Shown one piece after another: positions 20,933 to 32,994 of a DNA stretch of 64,000 nt (within the stretch, counting starts at the first letter, position 1; every line of letters starts with the position of its first letter). Position numbers and translations under genes: made by a program. The notes below the pieces were generated by a model, which was not told the DNA's origin, made no database searches, and saw only the letters and a list, made by a program, of their open reading frames with translations. Origin of the DNA: Pseudomonas pudica (GTDB taxonomy: Bacteria; Pseudomonadota; Gammaproteobacteria; Pseudomonadales; Pseudomonadaceae). The stretch is from contig NZ_JADLJS010000013.1 of NCBI RefSeq assembly GCF_015680405.1, positions 1 to 64,000 of the forward strand, in the 5' to 3' direction.

Positions 20933-21673
20933 TCATTTACCGGCGTTACCGTCTGGCACGAACACGTAGCCCACGCCCCACACGGTCTGGATATAACGCG
21001 GCTTGGACGGGTCCGGCTCGATCATGCGGCGCAGACGCGAGATCTGCACGTCGATGGAGCGCTCCAGCGCATCCCATTCTCGGCCACGCGCCAGGTTCAT
21101 CAGCTTGTCGCGGGTCAGCGGCTCGCGCGCGTGCATGACCAGCGCCTTGAGCACGGCGAATTCGCCGGTGGTGAGCATGTGCACTTCGTCGCCACGCTTG
21201 AGTTCGCGGGTGGCCAGCGACAGCTCGTAGTCGCCGAAGGTGACCGACTCGTCTTCGCTGCCAGGCGCACCCGGCACGCTCGGTGCCTGGCGACGCAACA
21301 CGGCCTTGACCCGGGCCATCAGCTCGTCCGGGTTGAACGGCTTGCCCAGGTAGTCGTCGGCGCCCAGCTCCAGGCCCTTGATACGGCTGAGCTCGTCACC
21401 CTTGGCGGTGAGCATGATGATCGGGATCTGGTTGTTCTGCTGGCGCAGGCGCTTGCATGCCGACAAGCCATCTTCGCCGGGCAGCATCAGGTCGAGCACC
21501 ACCAGGTTGAACACCTCACGCTGCAGCAGGCGGTCCATCTGCTCGGTGTTGGGCACCGCGCGGGCACGGTAGCCCTTGCTGGTGAAGAAACGTTCCAGCA
21601 GGCTGCTCAGCCCCGGGTCGTCGTCGACGATGAGAATCTTGTCACCTTCAGCGGTGTTTGGCGTGCCGGTCAT
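20933..21673 (-). CDS. ompR: Response regulator OmpR
   Basis: DNA-binding regulator of porin and envelope genes. The 246-residue protein has the receiver domain with the acidic triad IVDDDPG and phospho-acceptor D61 in VVLDLMLPG, the lysine in LGKPF, and the winged-helix domain ending with [33 protein letters not shown] lies 6 bases before the ATG. First gene of the ompR-envZ operon, divergent from tex. Confidence 0.96.
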   Translation of the reverse strand: MTGTPNTAEGDKILIVDDDPGLSSLLERFFTSKGYRARAVPNTEQMDRLLQREVFNLVVLDLMLPGEDGLSACKRLRQQNNQIPIIMLTAKGDELSRIKGLELGADDYLGKPFNPDELMARVKAVLRRQAPSVPGAPGSEDESVTFGDYELSLATRELKRGDEVHMLTTGEFAVLKALVMHAREPLTRDKLMNLARGREWDALERSIDVQISRLRRMIEPDPSKPRYIQTVWGVGYVFVPDGNAGK

Positions 21674-21808
21674 GAATAACTCCTCTGATATCGCCGCGCA
21701 TTATGGCGTAGCCATTGCTGCACGTTGCGTGAGCATTGTTAGCAGATTTTTCCCCCGGCGCCAGTTCCGGCTGGCCGGGCGCCATCACCGCAAGCCGTTT
21801 GCGATGGG

Positions 21809-21814
21809 TATAAT
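21809..21814 (+). promoter_or_regulatory. Possible tex -10 box
   Basis: A perfect TATAAT lies 77 bases before the tex start. I see no good -35 box at 17 bases, so this rests on the -10 hexamer alone. Confidence 0.4.
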
Positions 21815-21890
21815 GCGCGGCTTTCATCCAGCGCCGCCGGGCGACAGGCCCACAGGCGACCCCCGTATTCACAAATGTCAGGTGGTTTAC

Positions 21891-24214
<2,324 letters not shown>

Positions 24215-24215
<1 letters not shown>

Positions 24216-24598
24216 TGGACGTTCCACGCGAATACGTCGAAAGCGCCTTCAGCCAGCTCCTTGGCTGCCGCCTGCAACGCCTGGAAACAGGTGTTGCCGA
24301 GGTAGCCCTGGCGCTCGAGCCACACTTGCGCAACCGTGGCCAGAAGCTGCACGGCGGGGCGATCTTCAGCCTGGTGGACATCGCCATGGGCCTGGCCTGC
24401 TCGGCCAGCCATGGCTTCGACCAGCAAAGCGTCACCATCGAGTGCAAGATCAACTACATGCGCGCCGTCAGTGACGGCGAGGTGCTGTGCACCGCCCGTG
24501 TGCTGCACGCCGGGCGGCGCACCCTGGTGGTCGACGCCGACGTAGTTCAGGGCGACAAGCTGGTCGCGAAAGCGCAAGGAACCTTCGCGGTTCTCTAG
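24215..24598 (+). CDS. PaaI-family hotdog thioesterase
   Basis: A 127-residue acyl-CoA thioesterase of the PaaI/YdiI group. NRGQKLHGGAIFSLVDIAMGLA contains the catalytic-region HGG turn and the acidic residue of the hotdog helix. Its substrate is unknown. The ATG overlaps the tex stop codon (TGATGG), so it is translated from the tex transcript. Confidence 0.87.
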
Positions 24599-24636
24599 CT
24601 CACCAAGCAGTATCTGCGGTATTTTCGGCAACAGCC

Positions 24637-24756
24637 GGGGGCCGCTTCGCGCCCCATCGCCGGCAAGCCGGGCCCCCACAGGTAATCCACAAGCCTGAAT
24701 ATCGTGGTTTACCTGTGGGAGCCCGGCTTGCCGGCGATGGGCTGCGAAGCGGCCTC
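24637..24756. repeat. REP pair with a GGGCCCCCACAGG core variant
   Basis: Face-to-face units with stem CCCATCGCCGGCAAGCC. The core next to it is changed to GGGCCCCCACAGG on the left and CCTGTGGGAGCCC on the right. It lies between the thioesterase gene and the gshA promoter. Confidence 0.85.
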
Positions 24757-24827
24757 CGAAGTCGGCGCTGCGCAATGCCGGAACCGCGTAAACCAGGCGA
24801 CAACGCCAGTTCCTTTTCCCACTACCC

Positions 24828-24856
24828 TTGTAGACCGTCTTTTCTACCCCCATATT
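24828..24856 (+). promoter_or_regulatory. Possible sigma-70 promoter of gshA
   Basis: TTGTAG (24828-24833), a 17-base spacer and CATATT (24851-24856), 30 bases before the proposed TTG start. Both boxes are imperfect. Confidence 0.4.
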
Positions 24857-24885
24857 GGGGCGACTGACGCGTGAAGGAATACATC

Positions 24886-26463
24886 TTGAGCGACCTCCTC
24901 AACCGCCGCCTGAGCCTGCTCGGCGCCAATCTCCCCCTGCTCAAGCAGTGCCTGCACGGTATTGAGCGCGAATGCCTGCGCGTGACCGAAGAAGGTCGCC
25001 TGGCCCAGACCCCGCATCCGCAAGCCCTGGGATCGGCGCTGACCAACGAGCAGATCACCACCGATTATTCCGAGTCGCTGCTGGAGTTCATCACCCCGGC
25101 CCTGCCCGACCCGGCCAAGGTGCTGGAAAGCCTCGAAGAGACCCACCGTTTCGTCTACAGCAAGCTGGGCGACGAATACCTCTGGAGTCCGTCGATGCCC
25201 TGCACGCTGCCGGCCGAGGAGGACATCCCGATCGCCGAGTACGGCAGCTCGAACATTGGCAAGCTCAAGCACGTCTACCGCAAGGGCCTGGCCCTGCGCT
25301 ACGGCCGCACCATGCAGTGCATTGCCGGTATCCATTACAACTTCTCGCTGCCCGAAGCGCTGTGGCCTTTGCTGCGCGCAGCAGAGGGCGGCAGCGAGAG
25401 CGACCGCGACTACCAGTCGTCGGCCTATATCGCACTGATCCGCAATTTCCGCCGCTACAGCTGGCTGTTGATGTACCTGTTCGGCGCCTCGCCGGCACTG
25501 GACAAAGGCTTCCTGCGTGGCCGCCCGCACCAGCTCGAAGAGCTGGATGCCGAAACCCTGTACCTGCCCTACGCCACCAGCCTGCGCATGAGCGACCTGG
25601 GCTACCAGAGCAATGCCCAGGCCGGCCTCACCCCGTGCTACAACAACCTGGCCAGCTACACCGACAGCCTGCGCAAGGCGGTGGGCACGCCCTACCCGCC
25701 TTACGTCGAAGTCGGCACGCACGTGGATGGCGAATGGGTACAGCTGAACACCAACATCCTGCAGATCGAAAACGAGTACTACTCGAACATTCGCCCCAAG
25801 CGCGTCACCTACACCGGCGAGCGGCCGATCCAGGCCCTGACCTCGCGCGGCGTTCAGTATGTGGAAGTGCGTTGCCTGGACATCAACCCGTTCCTGCCGG
25901 TTGGTATCGACCTGACCGAGGCGCGTTTCCTCGACGCATTCCTGCTGTTCTGCGCGCTGGAAGACAGCCCGCAACTGGACAACGGCGAATGCGGCCAGTG
26001 CACCAACAACTTCCTGACCGTGGTCAAGGAAGGCCGGCGCCCGGGCCTGGAACTTCACCGCAATGGCCAGCCGATCGGCCTGAAGGCCTGGGCCAGTGAG
26101 CTGATCGAGCGTATCCGGCCACTGGCCGAACTGCTCGACCAGGCGCAAGGCGGCGCAGAACACGGCAAGGCCCTGGATGCCCAGCAGGCCAAGGTCGACG
26201 ACGCCTCGCTGACCCCGTCGGCCCAAGTGTTGGCGCGCATGACCGAGCATGACGAAAGCTTCGTCAAGTTCGCCTTGCGCCAGAGCCGTATCCACGCCGA
26301 AACTTTCCGCGAGCAGCCACTGCCAGTCGAACGCCAGCAGGCCTTCGAAATCCTCGCCCGCGACTCGCTGGCCGAGCAATCGCGCCTGGAACAACAGGAG
26401 GTCGGCGACTTCGACCTGTTCGTCGGTGCCTACCAGGCCAGCATCCTGGCGATCAGCAACTGA
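24886..26463 (+). CDS. gshA: Glutamate-cysteine ligase
   Basis: First step of glutathione synthesis: joins glutamate and cysteine with ATP. The 525-residue protein belongs to the proteobacterial GshA class 1 family ([40 protein letters not shown]). The start is a TTG at 24886, giving [13 protein letters not shown] as in other pseudomonads, with GAAGGA 7 bases upstream. A GTG five codons earlier is in frame but would place this ribosome binding site inside the coding sequence. The stop overlaps the tetR-type gene start. Confidence 0.93.
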   Translation: MSDLLNRRLSLLGANLPLLKQCLHGIERECLRVTEEGRLAQTPHPQALGSALTNEQITTDYSESLLEFITPALPDPAKVLESLEETHRFVYSKLGDEYLWSPSMPCTLPAEEDIPIAEYGSSNIGKLKHVYRKGLALRYGRTMQCIAGIHYNFSLPEALWPLLRAAEGGSESDRDYQSSAYIALIRNFRRYSWLLMYLFGASPALDKGFLRGRPHQLEELDAETLYLPYATSLRMSDLGYQSNAQAGLTPCYNNLASYTDSLRKAVGTPYPPYVEVGTHVDGEWVQLNTNILQIENEYYSNIRPKRVTYTGERPIQALTSRGVQYVEVRCLDINPFLPVGIDLTEARFLDAFLLFCALEDSPQLDNGECGQCTNNFLTVVKEGRRPGLELHRNGQPIGLKAWASELIERIRPLAELLDQAQGGAEHGKALDAQQAKVDDASLTPSAQVLARMTEHDESFVKFALRQSRIHAETFREQPLPVERQQAFEILARDSLAEQSRLEQQEVGDFDLFVGAYQASILAISN

Positions 26464-27095
26464 TGACCCGCACTGCTACCCCGCGCAGGCCGCGCGCCAG
26501 CAGCCAGGCCAGGATCGAGGCGATTCTGGCGGCTGCACGCGAGTTGCTGGCCGAGCTGGGGGTGGCGGGCCTGTCGATCTACAGCGTGGCCGAGCGCGCG
26601 CAGATTCCACCGTCTTCGGTGTATCACTTCTTTGCCAGTGTACCGGCGCTGCTGGAGGCATTGACGGCCGATGTACACCGGGCCTTTCGTGAAGCGCTGA
26701 GCGCGCCGATCGACAGCAGTGCGTTCAACACCTGGCACGAACTGTCACGGCTGGTAGAGCAGCGCATGCTGGATATCTACAACGAGGACGCGGCGGCGCG
26801 ACAGCTGATCCTGGCCCAGCATGGCCTGAGCGAAGTGGTGCAGGCCGATCGGCAGCACGACATGGAACTGGGCGACTTGATGCACAAGTTGTTCGACCAG
26901 CACTTTCATCTTCCGGTGATGCCGGCGGATGTGGACGTGTTTGCCTTGGCCATGGAATTGAGCGACCGAGTGTATGCGCGGTCGGTGCAGCTGCACGAAG
27001 CGATCACCCCGCGCATGGCCGAGGAAGGCAAGCGAGTGTTCGAGGCGTATCTGGGGTTGTATCTGCCGCCATTTCTGGCCAAGCGTTCCAGCTGA
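26463..27095 (+). CDS. TetR-family transcriptional regulator
   Basis: A 210-residue regulator. The N-terminal helix-turn-helix (about residues 15-60: RIEAILAAARELLAELG, LSIYSVAERAQIPPSSVYHFF) is typical of TetR. The C-terminal ligand domain is not diagnostic. The start overlaps the gshA stop codon (TGATGA), so it may report on glutathione synthesis or simply be co-transcribed. Its target is unknown. Confidence 0.9.
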   Translation: MTRTATPRRPRASSQARIEAILAAARELLAELGVAGLSIYSVAERAQIPPSSVYHFFASVPALLEALTADVHRAFREALSAPIDSSAFNTWHELSRLVEQRMLDIYNEDAAARQLILAQHGLSEVVQADRQHDMELGDLMHKLFDQHFHLPVMPADVDVFALAMELSDRVYARSVQLHEAITPRMAEEGKRVFEAYLGLYLPPFLAKRSS

Positions 27096-27101
27096 GATCA
27101 T

Positions 27102-27220
27102 TGGGGCCGCTGTGCGGCCCTTCGCGGGCACGCCCGCTCCCACAGGGACCGCGCAAAACCTGAAACCTGCGCACTACCTGTGGGAGCGGGCGTGCCCGCG
27201 AAGGGCTGCAAAGCAGCCCC
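27102..27220. repeat. REP pair, TTCGCGGGCACGCCC type
   Basis: Face-to-face units CCCTTCGCGGGCACGCCCGCTCCCACAGG and complement, extended by an outer GGGGCCGCT or GGGCTGC palindrome. Lies between convergent tetR-type and ssuF genes. Confidence 0.9.
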
Positions 27221-27234
27221 ATGGCCAACACCCA

Positions 27235-27450
27235 TCACAGCTTGGCGATGGACACTTCAGTCGACTTCACGAAGGCAATCACTTCACTGCCCACCTGCAG
27301 CTCCAGCTCACGCACAGAGCGGGTGGTGATGACCGAAGTGACGATACCCGAGGCGGTCTGCACGTCGATTTCCGACAGTACCGGGCCTTCGAGGATTTCT
27401 TTCACGGTGCCTTTGAACTGGTTGCGAACGTTGATGGCTTTGATGGTCAT
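27235..27450 (-). CDS. ssuF: SsuF, TOBE-domain protein of the sulfonate operon
   Basis: A 71-residue molybdopterin-binding-like (TOBE/Mop) protein (MTIKAINVRNQFKGTVKEI, SEIDVQTASGIVTSVIT). SsuF is the last gene of the P. putida ssuEADCBF operon; its exact role in sulfonate use is unclear. It has no Met after the start and no Cys. It follows ssuB by 44 bases and is followed by a REP pair. Confidence 0.9.
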   Translation of the reverse strand: MTIKAINVRNQFKGTVKEILEGPVLSEIDVQTASGIVTSVITTRSVRELELQVGSEVIAFVKSTEVSIAKL

Positions 27451-27494
27451 GATTTGATTCCTTCTCTATGGCTTCAGTCTGGTAAGTGAGTCAG

Positions 27495-28307
27495 TCAGTG
27501 CGCCCAACGCAGTTGCGTGGGCAAAGGGGCTACAGGATCCGGCTCGGGCGCAGCGCCCGGGGCCGACAGAACACGGTTGAGCACTTCGCTTTCCAGCGCG
27601 GCCAGGCGGTGCGAACCACGCGCCCGAGGCCGTGCCAGGTCGACAGTGAGGTCGAGCCCGACCTCGCCGTCCTCGATCAGGATCACCCGGTCAGCCACGG
27701 CGACTGCCTCGCTGACATCGTGGGTAACCAGCAACACAGTGAAGCCGTGCTGACGCCACAGGCGTTCGATCAGTTGCTGCATCTCGATACGGGTCAATGC
27801 ATCCAGCGCACCGAGCGGCTCGTCCAGCAGCAGCAGGCGCGGCTGGTGAATCAGCGCCCGGGCCAGGGCCACGCGCTGCTTCTGGCCACCCGAGAGTGCC
27901 GCCGGCCATTCATTGGCGCGGTCGGCCAGGCCAACCGACTCCAACGCTTCCAGCGCACGCGGGCGCCAGTCGCCAGACAGGCCCAGGCCAACGTTGTCGA
28001 TCACCTTCTTCCATGGCAGCAGGCGCGCGTCCTGGAACATCAGGCGGGTTTCTTCGCGGGCCTGCTCCAGCGGCGCGGCACCGGCCAGCAACTGGCCTGC
28101 AGTGGGCTGGTCGAGACCGGCCAGCAGGCGCAGCAAGGTGCTCTTGCCACAGCCACTACGGCCGACGATGGCGACGAACTGGCCGGCAGGAATATGCAGC
28201 TCGATACCCTTCAGTACCTCGCGCTGGCCAAAGGTCTTGCGCAGGCCGCTGGATGCCAGCGGGATACCACGCAGCAGGCGTGGCGGCTGTTCCTTGAGCA
28301 CGGTCAT
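27495..28307 (-). CDS. ssuB: Alkanesulfonate ABC transporter ATPase
   Basis: ATP-binding subunit of the sulfonate importer, 270 residues. Walker A is GRSGCGKST, signature [15 protein letters not shown], Walker [13 protein letters not shown], with the switch histidine in THDVSEA. The start at 28307 (GGAGGG upstream) overlaps the ssuC stop codon by 4 bases, showing translational coupling with the permease gene. Confidence 0.94.
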   Translation of the reverse strand: MTVLKEQPPRLLRGIPLASSGLRKTFGQREVLKGIELHIPAGQFVAIVGRSGCGKSTLLRLLAGLDQPTAGQLLAGAAPLEQAREETRLMFQDARLLPWKKVIDNVGLGLSGDWRPRALEALESVGLADRANEWPAALSGGQKQRVALARALIHQPRLLLLDEPLGALDALTRIEMQQLIERLWRQHGFTVLLVTHDVSEAVAVADRVILIEDGEVGLDLTVDLARPRARGSHRLAALESEVLNRVLSAPGAAPEPDPVAPLPTQLRWAH

Positions 28308-29101
28308 GCGCCCTCCTTCTTCGCCACTTGATAGGCCGGGTGCCAGCGCAGCCACACACGCTCCAGGCCGCGGGCGGCGAGGTCGGCAAGCTTGCCGAGC
28401 ACGGCATACATGACGATGGCCAGCACCACCACGTCGGTCTGCAGGAACTCACGGGCGTTCATCGCCAGGTAACCGATGCCGGCATTGGCCGAAATGGTTT
28501 CGGCAACGATCAGGGTCAGCCACATGAAGCCCAGGGCAAAGCGCACGCCTACCAGGATCGAAGGCAATGCCCCGGGCAGGATCACCTGGCGGAACAGGCT
28601 GAAGCCGGACAAGCCATAGCTGCGCGCCATCTCCACCAGCGCCGGGTCGACGTTGCGGATACCGTGGTAGGTGTTCAGGTAGATCGGGAACAGCGTACCC
28701 AGCGCGACCAGGAAGATCTTTGCCGACTCGTCGATACCGAACCACAGGATCACCAGCGGGATCAGCGCCAGGTGTGGCACGTTGCGGATCATCTGCACCG
28801 AGCTGTCGAGCAGGCGTTCGCCCCAGTTCGACAGACCGGTGATAAAGCCCAGCACCAGGCCGATGCTGCCACCGATGACGAAGCCCAACCCGGCACGCCA
28901 GCCACTGATGGCAAGGTGGGTCCAGATCTCGCCGCTGCGCACCAGCTCGACGCCGGCGCTGACCACGGCGCTGGGCGCAGGCAAGATGCGCGTAGACAGC
29001 CAGCCGGCGCTGACCGCCAGTTGCCAGGCAGCCAGCAGCAGTACCGGCAGCGCCCATGGCGCCAGGCGCTGGCCAAGGTTGTTGGAAGTTGCACGACTCA
29101 T
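28304..29101 (-). CDS. ssuC: Alkanesulfonate ABC transporter permease
   Basis: Membrane subunit of the sulfonate importer, 265 residues, with about six membrane helices. The coupling-loop EAA-type motif is seen at [30 protein letters not shown]. Ten bases separate it from ssuD, and it overlaps ssuB. Confidence 0.94.
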   Translation of the reverse strand: MSRATSNNLGQRLAPWALPVLLLAAWQLAVSAGWLSTRILPAPSAVVSAGVELVRSGEIWTHLAISGWRAGLGFVIGGSIGLVLGFITGLSNWGERLLDSSVQMIRNVPHLALIPLVILWFGIDESAKIFLVALGTLFPIYLNTYHGIRNVDPALVEMARSYGLSGFSLFRQVILPGALPSILVGVRFALGFMWLTLIVAETISANAGIGYLAMNAREFLQTDVVVLAIVMYAVLGKLADLAARGLERVWLRWHPAYQVAKKEGA

Positions 29102-29111
29102 GGCCTGGCCC

Positions 29112-30260
29112 TCAGCTCTGCGCTACGGACTTGGGCAGTATGTCGTTGGCCACCATTTCGCCAAACGGGCTCACATAGCCACCGGTCTTGGCTTGCTCCG
29201 GGCGTTGCACATCCAGGTGCGGGAACAGCAGCTCGGCCACCCGGTACGACTCTTCCAGGTGCGGGTAGCCGGAGAAGATGAAGGTATCGATGCCCAGCTC
29301 GGCATATTCCTTGACCCGCGCCGCGACGGTCGGGCCATCCCCCACCAGCGCGGTACCGGCACCACCACGTACCAGGCCGACACCGGCCCACAGGTTGGGG
29401 CTGACTTCCAGCTTGTCACGGTTGCCGTTGTGCAGGGCGGCCATGCGTTGCTGGCCGACCGAGTCGAAGCGCGCAAGCGAGGCCTGGGCACGAGCGATGG
29501 TGTCGTCGTCCAGGTGCGAGATCAGCTTGTCGGCGGCGGCCCATGCTTCTTCGTTGGTCTCCCGCACGATCACGTGCAGGCGGATGCCGAAGCGCACTTC
29601 ACGGCCCTGGGCAGCGGCTTTCTCACGCACCTGGGCGATTTTTTCGGCGACCGCACTCGGCGGCTCGCCCCAGGTCAGGTACAGCTCGACCTGCTCGGCG
29701 GCCAGGTCCTGTGCGGCTTCGGAGGAACCGCCGAAATACAGAGGTGGGCGTGGTTGCTGGATCGGCGGGTAGAGCAGCTTGGCGCCCTTCACCTGGATGT
29801 GCTTGCCGTCATAGTCGACCACCTCGCCTTCCAGCACCTTGCGCCAGATACGGGTGAACTCCACAGAGGCTTCATAACGTTCCTGATGGCTCAGGTGCAG
29901 GCCGTCACCGGCCAACTCGTCCGGGTCGCCACCGGTCACCAGGTTGAACAGCGCGCGGCCGTTGGACAGGCGATCAAGGGTTGCTGCCTGGCGTGCCGCC
30001 ACGGTCGGCGAAATGATCCCGGGGCGCAGGGCAACCAGGAACTTCAGCCGCTGGGTCACAGGGATCAGCGATGCCGCGACCAGCCAGGAGTCCTCGCAGG
30101 AACGCCCGGTAGGGATCAGCACGCCACCAAAGCCGAGCCGGTCAGCCGCCTGGGCGATCTGCTGAAGGTAGCCATGGTCGACGGCGCGTGCACCATCGGA
30201 AGTGCCCAGGTACTTGCCGTCACCGTGGGTAGGAAGGAACCAGAAGATGTTAAGGCTCAT
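29112..30260 (-). CDS. ssuD: FMNH2-dependent alkanesulfonate monooxygenase
   Basis: Cleaves alkanesulfonates to the aldehyde and sulfite using reduced FMN supplied by SsuE. The 382-residue luciferase-like TIM barrel shows the family start [15 protein letters not shown], the active-site segment TGRSCEDSW (C55), [14 protein letters not shown], and the mobile-loop arginine region near [18 protein letters not shown]. Only two internal Met and one Cys. GGAG precedes the ATG. Confidence 0.96.
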   Translation of the reverse strand: MSLNIFWFLPTHGDGKYLGTSDGARAVDHGYLQQIAQAADRLGFGGVLIPTGRSCEDSWLVAASLIPVTQRLKFLVALRPGIISPTVAARQAATLDRLSNGRALFNLVTGGDPDELAGDGLHLSHQERYEASVEFTRIWRKVLEGEVVDYDGKHIQVKGAKLLYPPIQQPRPPLYFGGSSEAAQDLAAEQVELYLTWGEPPSAVAEKIAQVREKAAAQGREVRFGIRLHVIVRETNEEAWAAADKLISHLDDDTIARAQASLARFDSVGQQRMAALHNGNRDKLEVSPNLWAGVGLVRGGAGTALVGDGPTVAARVKEYAELGIDTFIFSGYPHLEESYRVAELLFPHLDVQRPEQAKTGGYVSPFGEMVANDILPKSVAQS

Positions 30261-30318
30261 TGGAGTTGTCTCCTCAAGGGGGCTCAGCCAGGGCGGCGCC
30301 CCGGCGCAGGCGAATCAA

Positions 30319-31284
30319 TCAAGGCGCACTGGCGACCTTGGCCGGGGGTGTCCAGATCACGTCCTTGATGCTCAGCGGCTTGGGAATCAGCTTCAGTGCC
30401 TGGAACGTGTCGGCGATCTTCTGTTGTGCGGCCACCACTTCCGGGGTGAGCGGCGCGGCACCATAGCCTTGGCGCTTGACCGAGGTCAGGGTGATGTCGC
30501 CAGGCAGGCCGAGCAGCGGCGCGACCTGTTCTGTCACTTCCTGTGGGTTGGCCTGGGACCATTCACCCACGGCACGCACTTCTTCGATCAGGGTGTTGAT
30601 CACCGCCGGGTGCTGGGTCGCGTAGTTGCGGGTGGCCAGGTAGAACTGATGGTTGTCGACCAGGCCCTTGCCGTCACGCAGGGTATGAGCCTGCAGCTGT
30701 TTCTCGGCGGCAGCCTGGTACGGGTCCCAGATCACCCAGGCGTCCACGCTGCCGCGCTCGAAGGCGGCGCGGGCGTCGGCCGGGGGCAGGTACACCGGCT
30801 GGATGTCGGTGTATTTCAGGCCTGCGTCTTCCAGGGCGCGAACCAGCAGGTAGTGAACGTTGGAGCCTTTGTTGAGGGCGACTTTCTTGCCCTTGAGGTC
30901 TTTGACCGACTGGATCGGTGAGCCCTTCGGCACCAGGATTGCCTCGCTGTGCGGCGCTGGCGGCTCGTAGGCGACGTACAGCAGGTCGGCACCGGCGGCC
31001 TGGGCAAACACCGGTGGGGTTTCGCCGGTGACGCCAAAGTCGATGGAGCCGACGTTCAGCCCCTCAAGCAGCTGCGGGCCGCCGGGGAACTCGGTCCATT
31101 GCACCTGCACGCCCTGCTCGGCCAGGCGCTTTTCCAGCGTGCCCTTGGCCTTGAGCAGCACCAGGGTGCCGTATTTCTGGTAACCGATACGCAGGCTCTC
31201 GGCCTGGGCTTGGGTGATGGCGCCGAAGGACACAGCCGCCGCAAACAGGGCGACCAGACCGCGACGCAAGAAGACTGTGCGCAT
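30319..31284 (-). CDS. ssuA: Sulfonate-binding periplasmic protein
   Basis: Solute receptor of the Ssu importer, 321 residues. A signal peptide covers residues 1-28 (cleavage after TQAQA); the rest is the NMT1/SsuA-like bilobal fold (IGYQKYGTLVLLKAKGTLE, DFGVTGETPPVFAQAAGA, VYLPPADARAAFERGSVDAWVIWDPY). The mature protein contains no Met and no Cys. It sits between ssuE and ssuD in the operon. Confidence 0.94.
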   Translation of the reverse strand: MRTVFLRRGLVALFAAAVSFGAITQAQAESLRIGYQKYGTLVLLKAKGTLEKRLAEQGVQVQWTEFPGGPQLLEGLNVGSIDFGVTGETPPVFAQAAGADLLYVAYEPPAPHSEAILVPKGSPIQSVKDLKGKKVALNKGSNVHYLLVRALEDAGLKYTDIQPVYLPPADARAAFERGSVDAWVIWDPYQAAAEKQLQAHTLRDGKGLVDNHQFYLATRNYATQHPAVINTLIEEVRAVGEWSQANPQEVTEQVAPLLGLPGDITLTSVKRQGYGAAPLTPEVVAAQQKIADTFQALKLIPKPLSIKDVIWTPPAKVASAP

Positions 31285-31368
31285 GGCGCTCTCCTGTGCG
31301 AGTGGGTTCGGGTTGCACCTGCTTGCCTCGTTGTCGGGCGAGTAAGGTGGTAAAGCGGGTTGGGCCGG

Positions 31369-31962
31369 TCAGATGCTCCAGCGAGCGCTGATCAGGCGTT
31401 CGTTCAATACGCCGGGGGCCACGGGGCGCGGCCGACGGGCCAGTGCAACGTGGAAGGTTTCCAGCGCGTCCTGCAGGCGTTCTTCCAGCGCAGCTGCGAG
31501 CTGCGCAGGCCTGCTGCCTTCTCCGTAGGCGACCTGACTGTCGTCGGCGAAGATCCCTTGCAGGGTCTCTTGCGCCTTGAGTGCCGACAGCACAGGTTTC
31601 AGTGCGTAATCCACCGCCAGCATGTGAGCGATGCTGCCGCCGGTGGCGATTGGCAACACGATCTTGTGTACCAGGGCGCGTTCGGGCAGCAGGTCGAGCA
31701 AGGTTTTCAGGGCACCGGCGAACGAGGCCTTGTATACGGGCGTGGCGACTATCAGGCCATCGGCCTGGGCCACCAGCTGCTGGAAGTGCTGCACCTGCGG
31801 GCTGTCGAAACGGGCGTGCAGCAGGTCTTCGGCGGGAAAGTCACGTACCTGGAACGTCACTACCTCGACGCCACGGTCCTGCAGCCACTGGCGCGAGCGC
31901 TCCAGCAGCACGCCGGAGCGTGAACGGGTACTGGGGCTACCACCGATTGAGACGACCAGCAT
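31369..31962 (-). CDS. ssuE: NAD(P)H-dependent FMN reductase
   Basis: Flavodoxin-like reductase of 197 residues that feeds FMNH2 to Ssu[15 protein letters not shown] at the N terminus and [20 protein letters not shown] form the flavin site. One internal Met, no Cys. First gene of the ssuEADCBF operon, downstream of an AT-rich promoter region. Confidence 0.94.
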   Translation of the reverse strand: MLVVSIGGSPSTRSRSGVLLERSRQWLQDRGVEVVTFQVRDFPAEDLLHARFDSPQVQHFQQLVAQADGLIVATPVYKASFAGALKTLLDLLPERALVHKIVLPIATGGSIAHMLAVDYALKPVLSALKAQETLQGIFADDSQVAYGEGSRPAQLAAALEERLQDALETFHVALARRPRPVAPGVLNERLISARWSI

Positions 31963-31984
31963 TGCAGCGCTTCCTTGTGTTCTG

Positions 31985-32060
31985 TTGGAGGTGACATTAA
32001 CAGTCAGCGCATATATCTAGAAATCATATTTTTTCATTTGTTTATTCCATTTTTATCAAT
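31985..32060 (-). promoter_or_regulatory. AT-rich ssu operon promoter region
   Basis: A strongly AT-rich stretch, unlike the surrounding DNA, lies 25-100 bases upstream of ssuE. In P. putida the ssu operon needs CysB; the AT-richness fits such a site, but I cannot place the operator exactly. Confidence 0.5.
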
Positions 32061-32121
32061 CTCCTGTTTTGACCCTTTCGCGGGTATACGCGAAGAAGCC
32101 ATCGCAGTTTTCAGCAGGCAT

Positions 32122-32145
32122 AAAAAAGGGCCGTCGAAACGGCCC
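32122..32145 (-). terminator. Intrinsic terminator of lsfA
   Basis: GGGCCGT and ACGGCCC around CGAA form the stem; six T follow on the minus strand. It lies 45 bases past lsfA and insulates it from ssuE. Confidence 0.85.
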
Positions 32146-32188
32146 GAATATCCCTGCTTTGGCTAAGAGCAATGCAACGAGGAATCCT

Positions 32189-32827
32189 TTAACGATTGGG
32201 CTGCGGGGTCAGCCGCAGATAGGGTTTGACCGCCCGGTAACCTTTGGGGAAGCGCTGTTTGATCTCTTCTTCGTCCTTCAGCGAGGGCACGATTACCACG
32301 TCGTCACCGTCCTGCCAGTTACCTGGCGTGGCGACCTTGTGGTTGTCGGTCAGCTGCAGCGAGTCGATCACCCGCAAGATTTCGTTGAAGTTGCGCCCGG
32401 TACTGGCCGGGTAGGTGATGGTCAAGCGCACCTTCTTGTTCGGGTCGATGACGAACAGCGAGCGCACAGTCAGGGTGTCGCTGGCGTTCGGGTGGATCAG
32501 GTCGTACAGGTCAGACACCTTGCGGTCGGCGTCGGCAATGATCGGGAAGTTGACCACGGTGTTCTGGGTTTCGTTGATGTCATCGATCCAGCGGTGGTGC
32601 GAATCGACCGGGTCCACCGACAGGGCGATGGCCTTGACCCCGCGTTTGGCGAAATCGTCCTTCAGCTTGGCGGTAAGGCCCAGTTCGGTGGTGCACACCG
32701 GGGTGAAGTCGGCCGGGTGGGAGAACAACACCCCCCAGCTGTTGCCCAGCCACTCGTGGAAGCGGATCTTGCCTTCGCTGGAATCCTGTTCGAAATCGGG
32801 GGCGATATCGCCGAGTTTTAGGCTCAT
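32189..32827 (-). CDS. lsfA: 1-Cys peroxiredoxin LsfA
   Basis: Prx6-type peroxidase of 212 residues, first known in P. putida as a protein made when sulfonates replace sulfate. The single peroxidatic cysteine C45 is in HPADFTPVCTTE, and the C-terminal dimerisation domain is complete. Apart from that Cys and the start Met the protein has no sulfur amino acid. AAAGGAG precedes the ATG. Its place between ssu and the porin gene fits the sulfur-starvation regulon. Confidence 0.95.
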   Translation of the reverse strand: MSLKLGDIAPDFEQDSSEGKIRFHEWLGNSWGVLFSHPADFTPVCTTELGLTAKLKDDFAKRGVKAIALSVDPVDSHHRWIDDINETQNTVVNFPIIADADRKVSDLYDLIHPNASDTLTVRSLFVIDPNKKVRLTITYPASTGRNFNEILRVIDSLQLTDNHKVATPGNWQDGDDVVIVPSLKDEEEIKQRFPKGYRAVKPYLRLTPQPNR

Positions 32828-32884
32828 GGGCTGCGGCTCCTTTGTGCTGGGTTCTGTACCGTGTGGGTTGAATGTGCCTGCATT

Positions 32885-32935
32885 TGATTAAAAACAAAAA
32901 GAATAAATACTGATTTATTTATAACCATTATGCAT
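32885..32935 (-). promoter_or_regulatory. AT-rich lsfA promoter with inverted repeat
   Basis: AATAAAT, 4 bases, ATTTATT (32902-32919) lies in an AT-rich block 60-110 bases before lsfA. Probable promoter and operator region. Confidence 0.45.
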
Positions 32936-32950
32936 ACGAAATCGCAGATA

Positions 32951-32979
32951 CAAAAAAGCCTCGCGCTAGGCGAGGCTTC
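32951..32979 (-). terminator. Intrinsic terminator of the porin gene
   Basis: GCCTCGC, 5 bases, GCGAGGC, then six T on the minus strand, 16 bases after the porin stop codon. Confidence 0.88.
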
Positions 32980-32994
32980 TTGTTCAGCTACGGC

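Noticed and set aside
24844..26394. A 516-codon frame antisense to gshA
   Set aside because: Shadow of the gshA reading frame, without a ribosome binding site or family motif.
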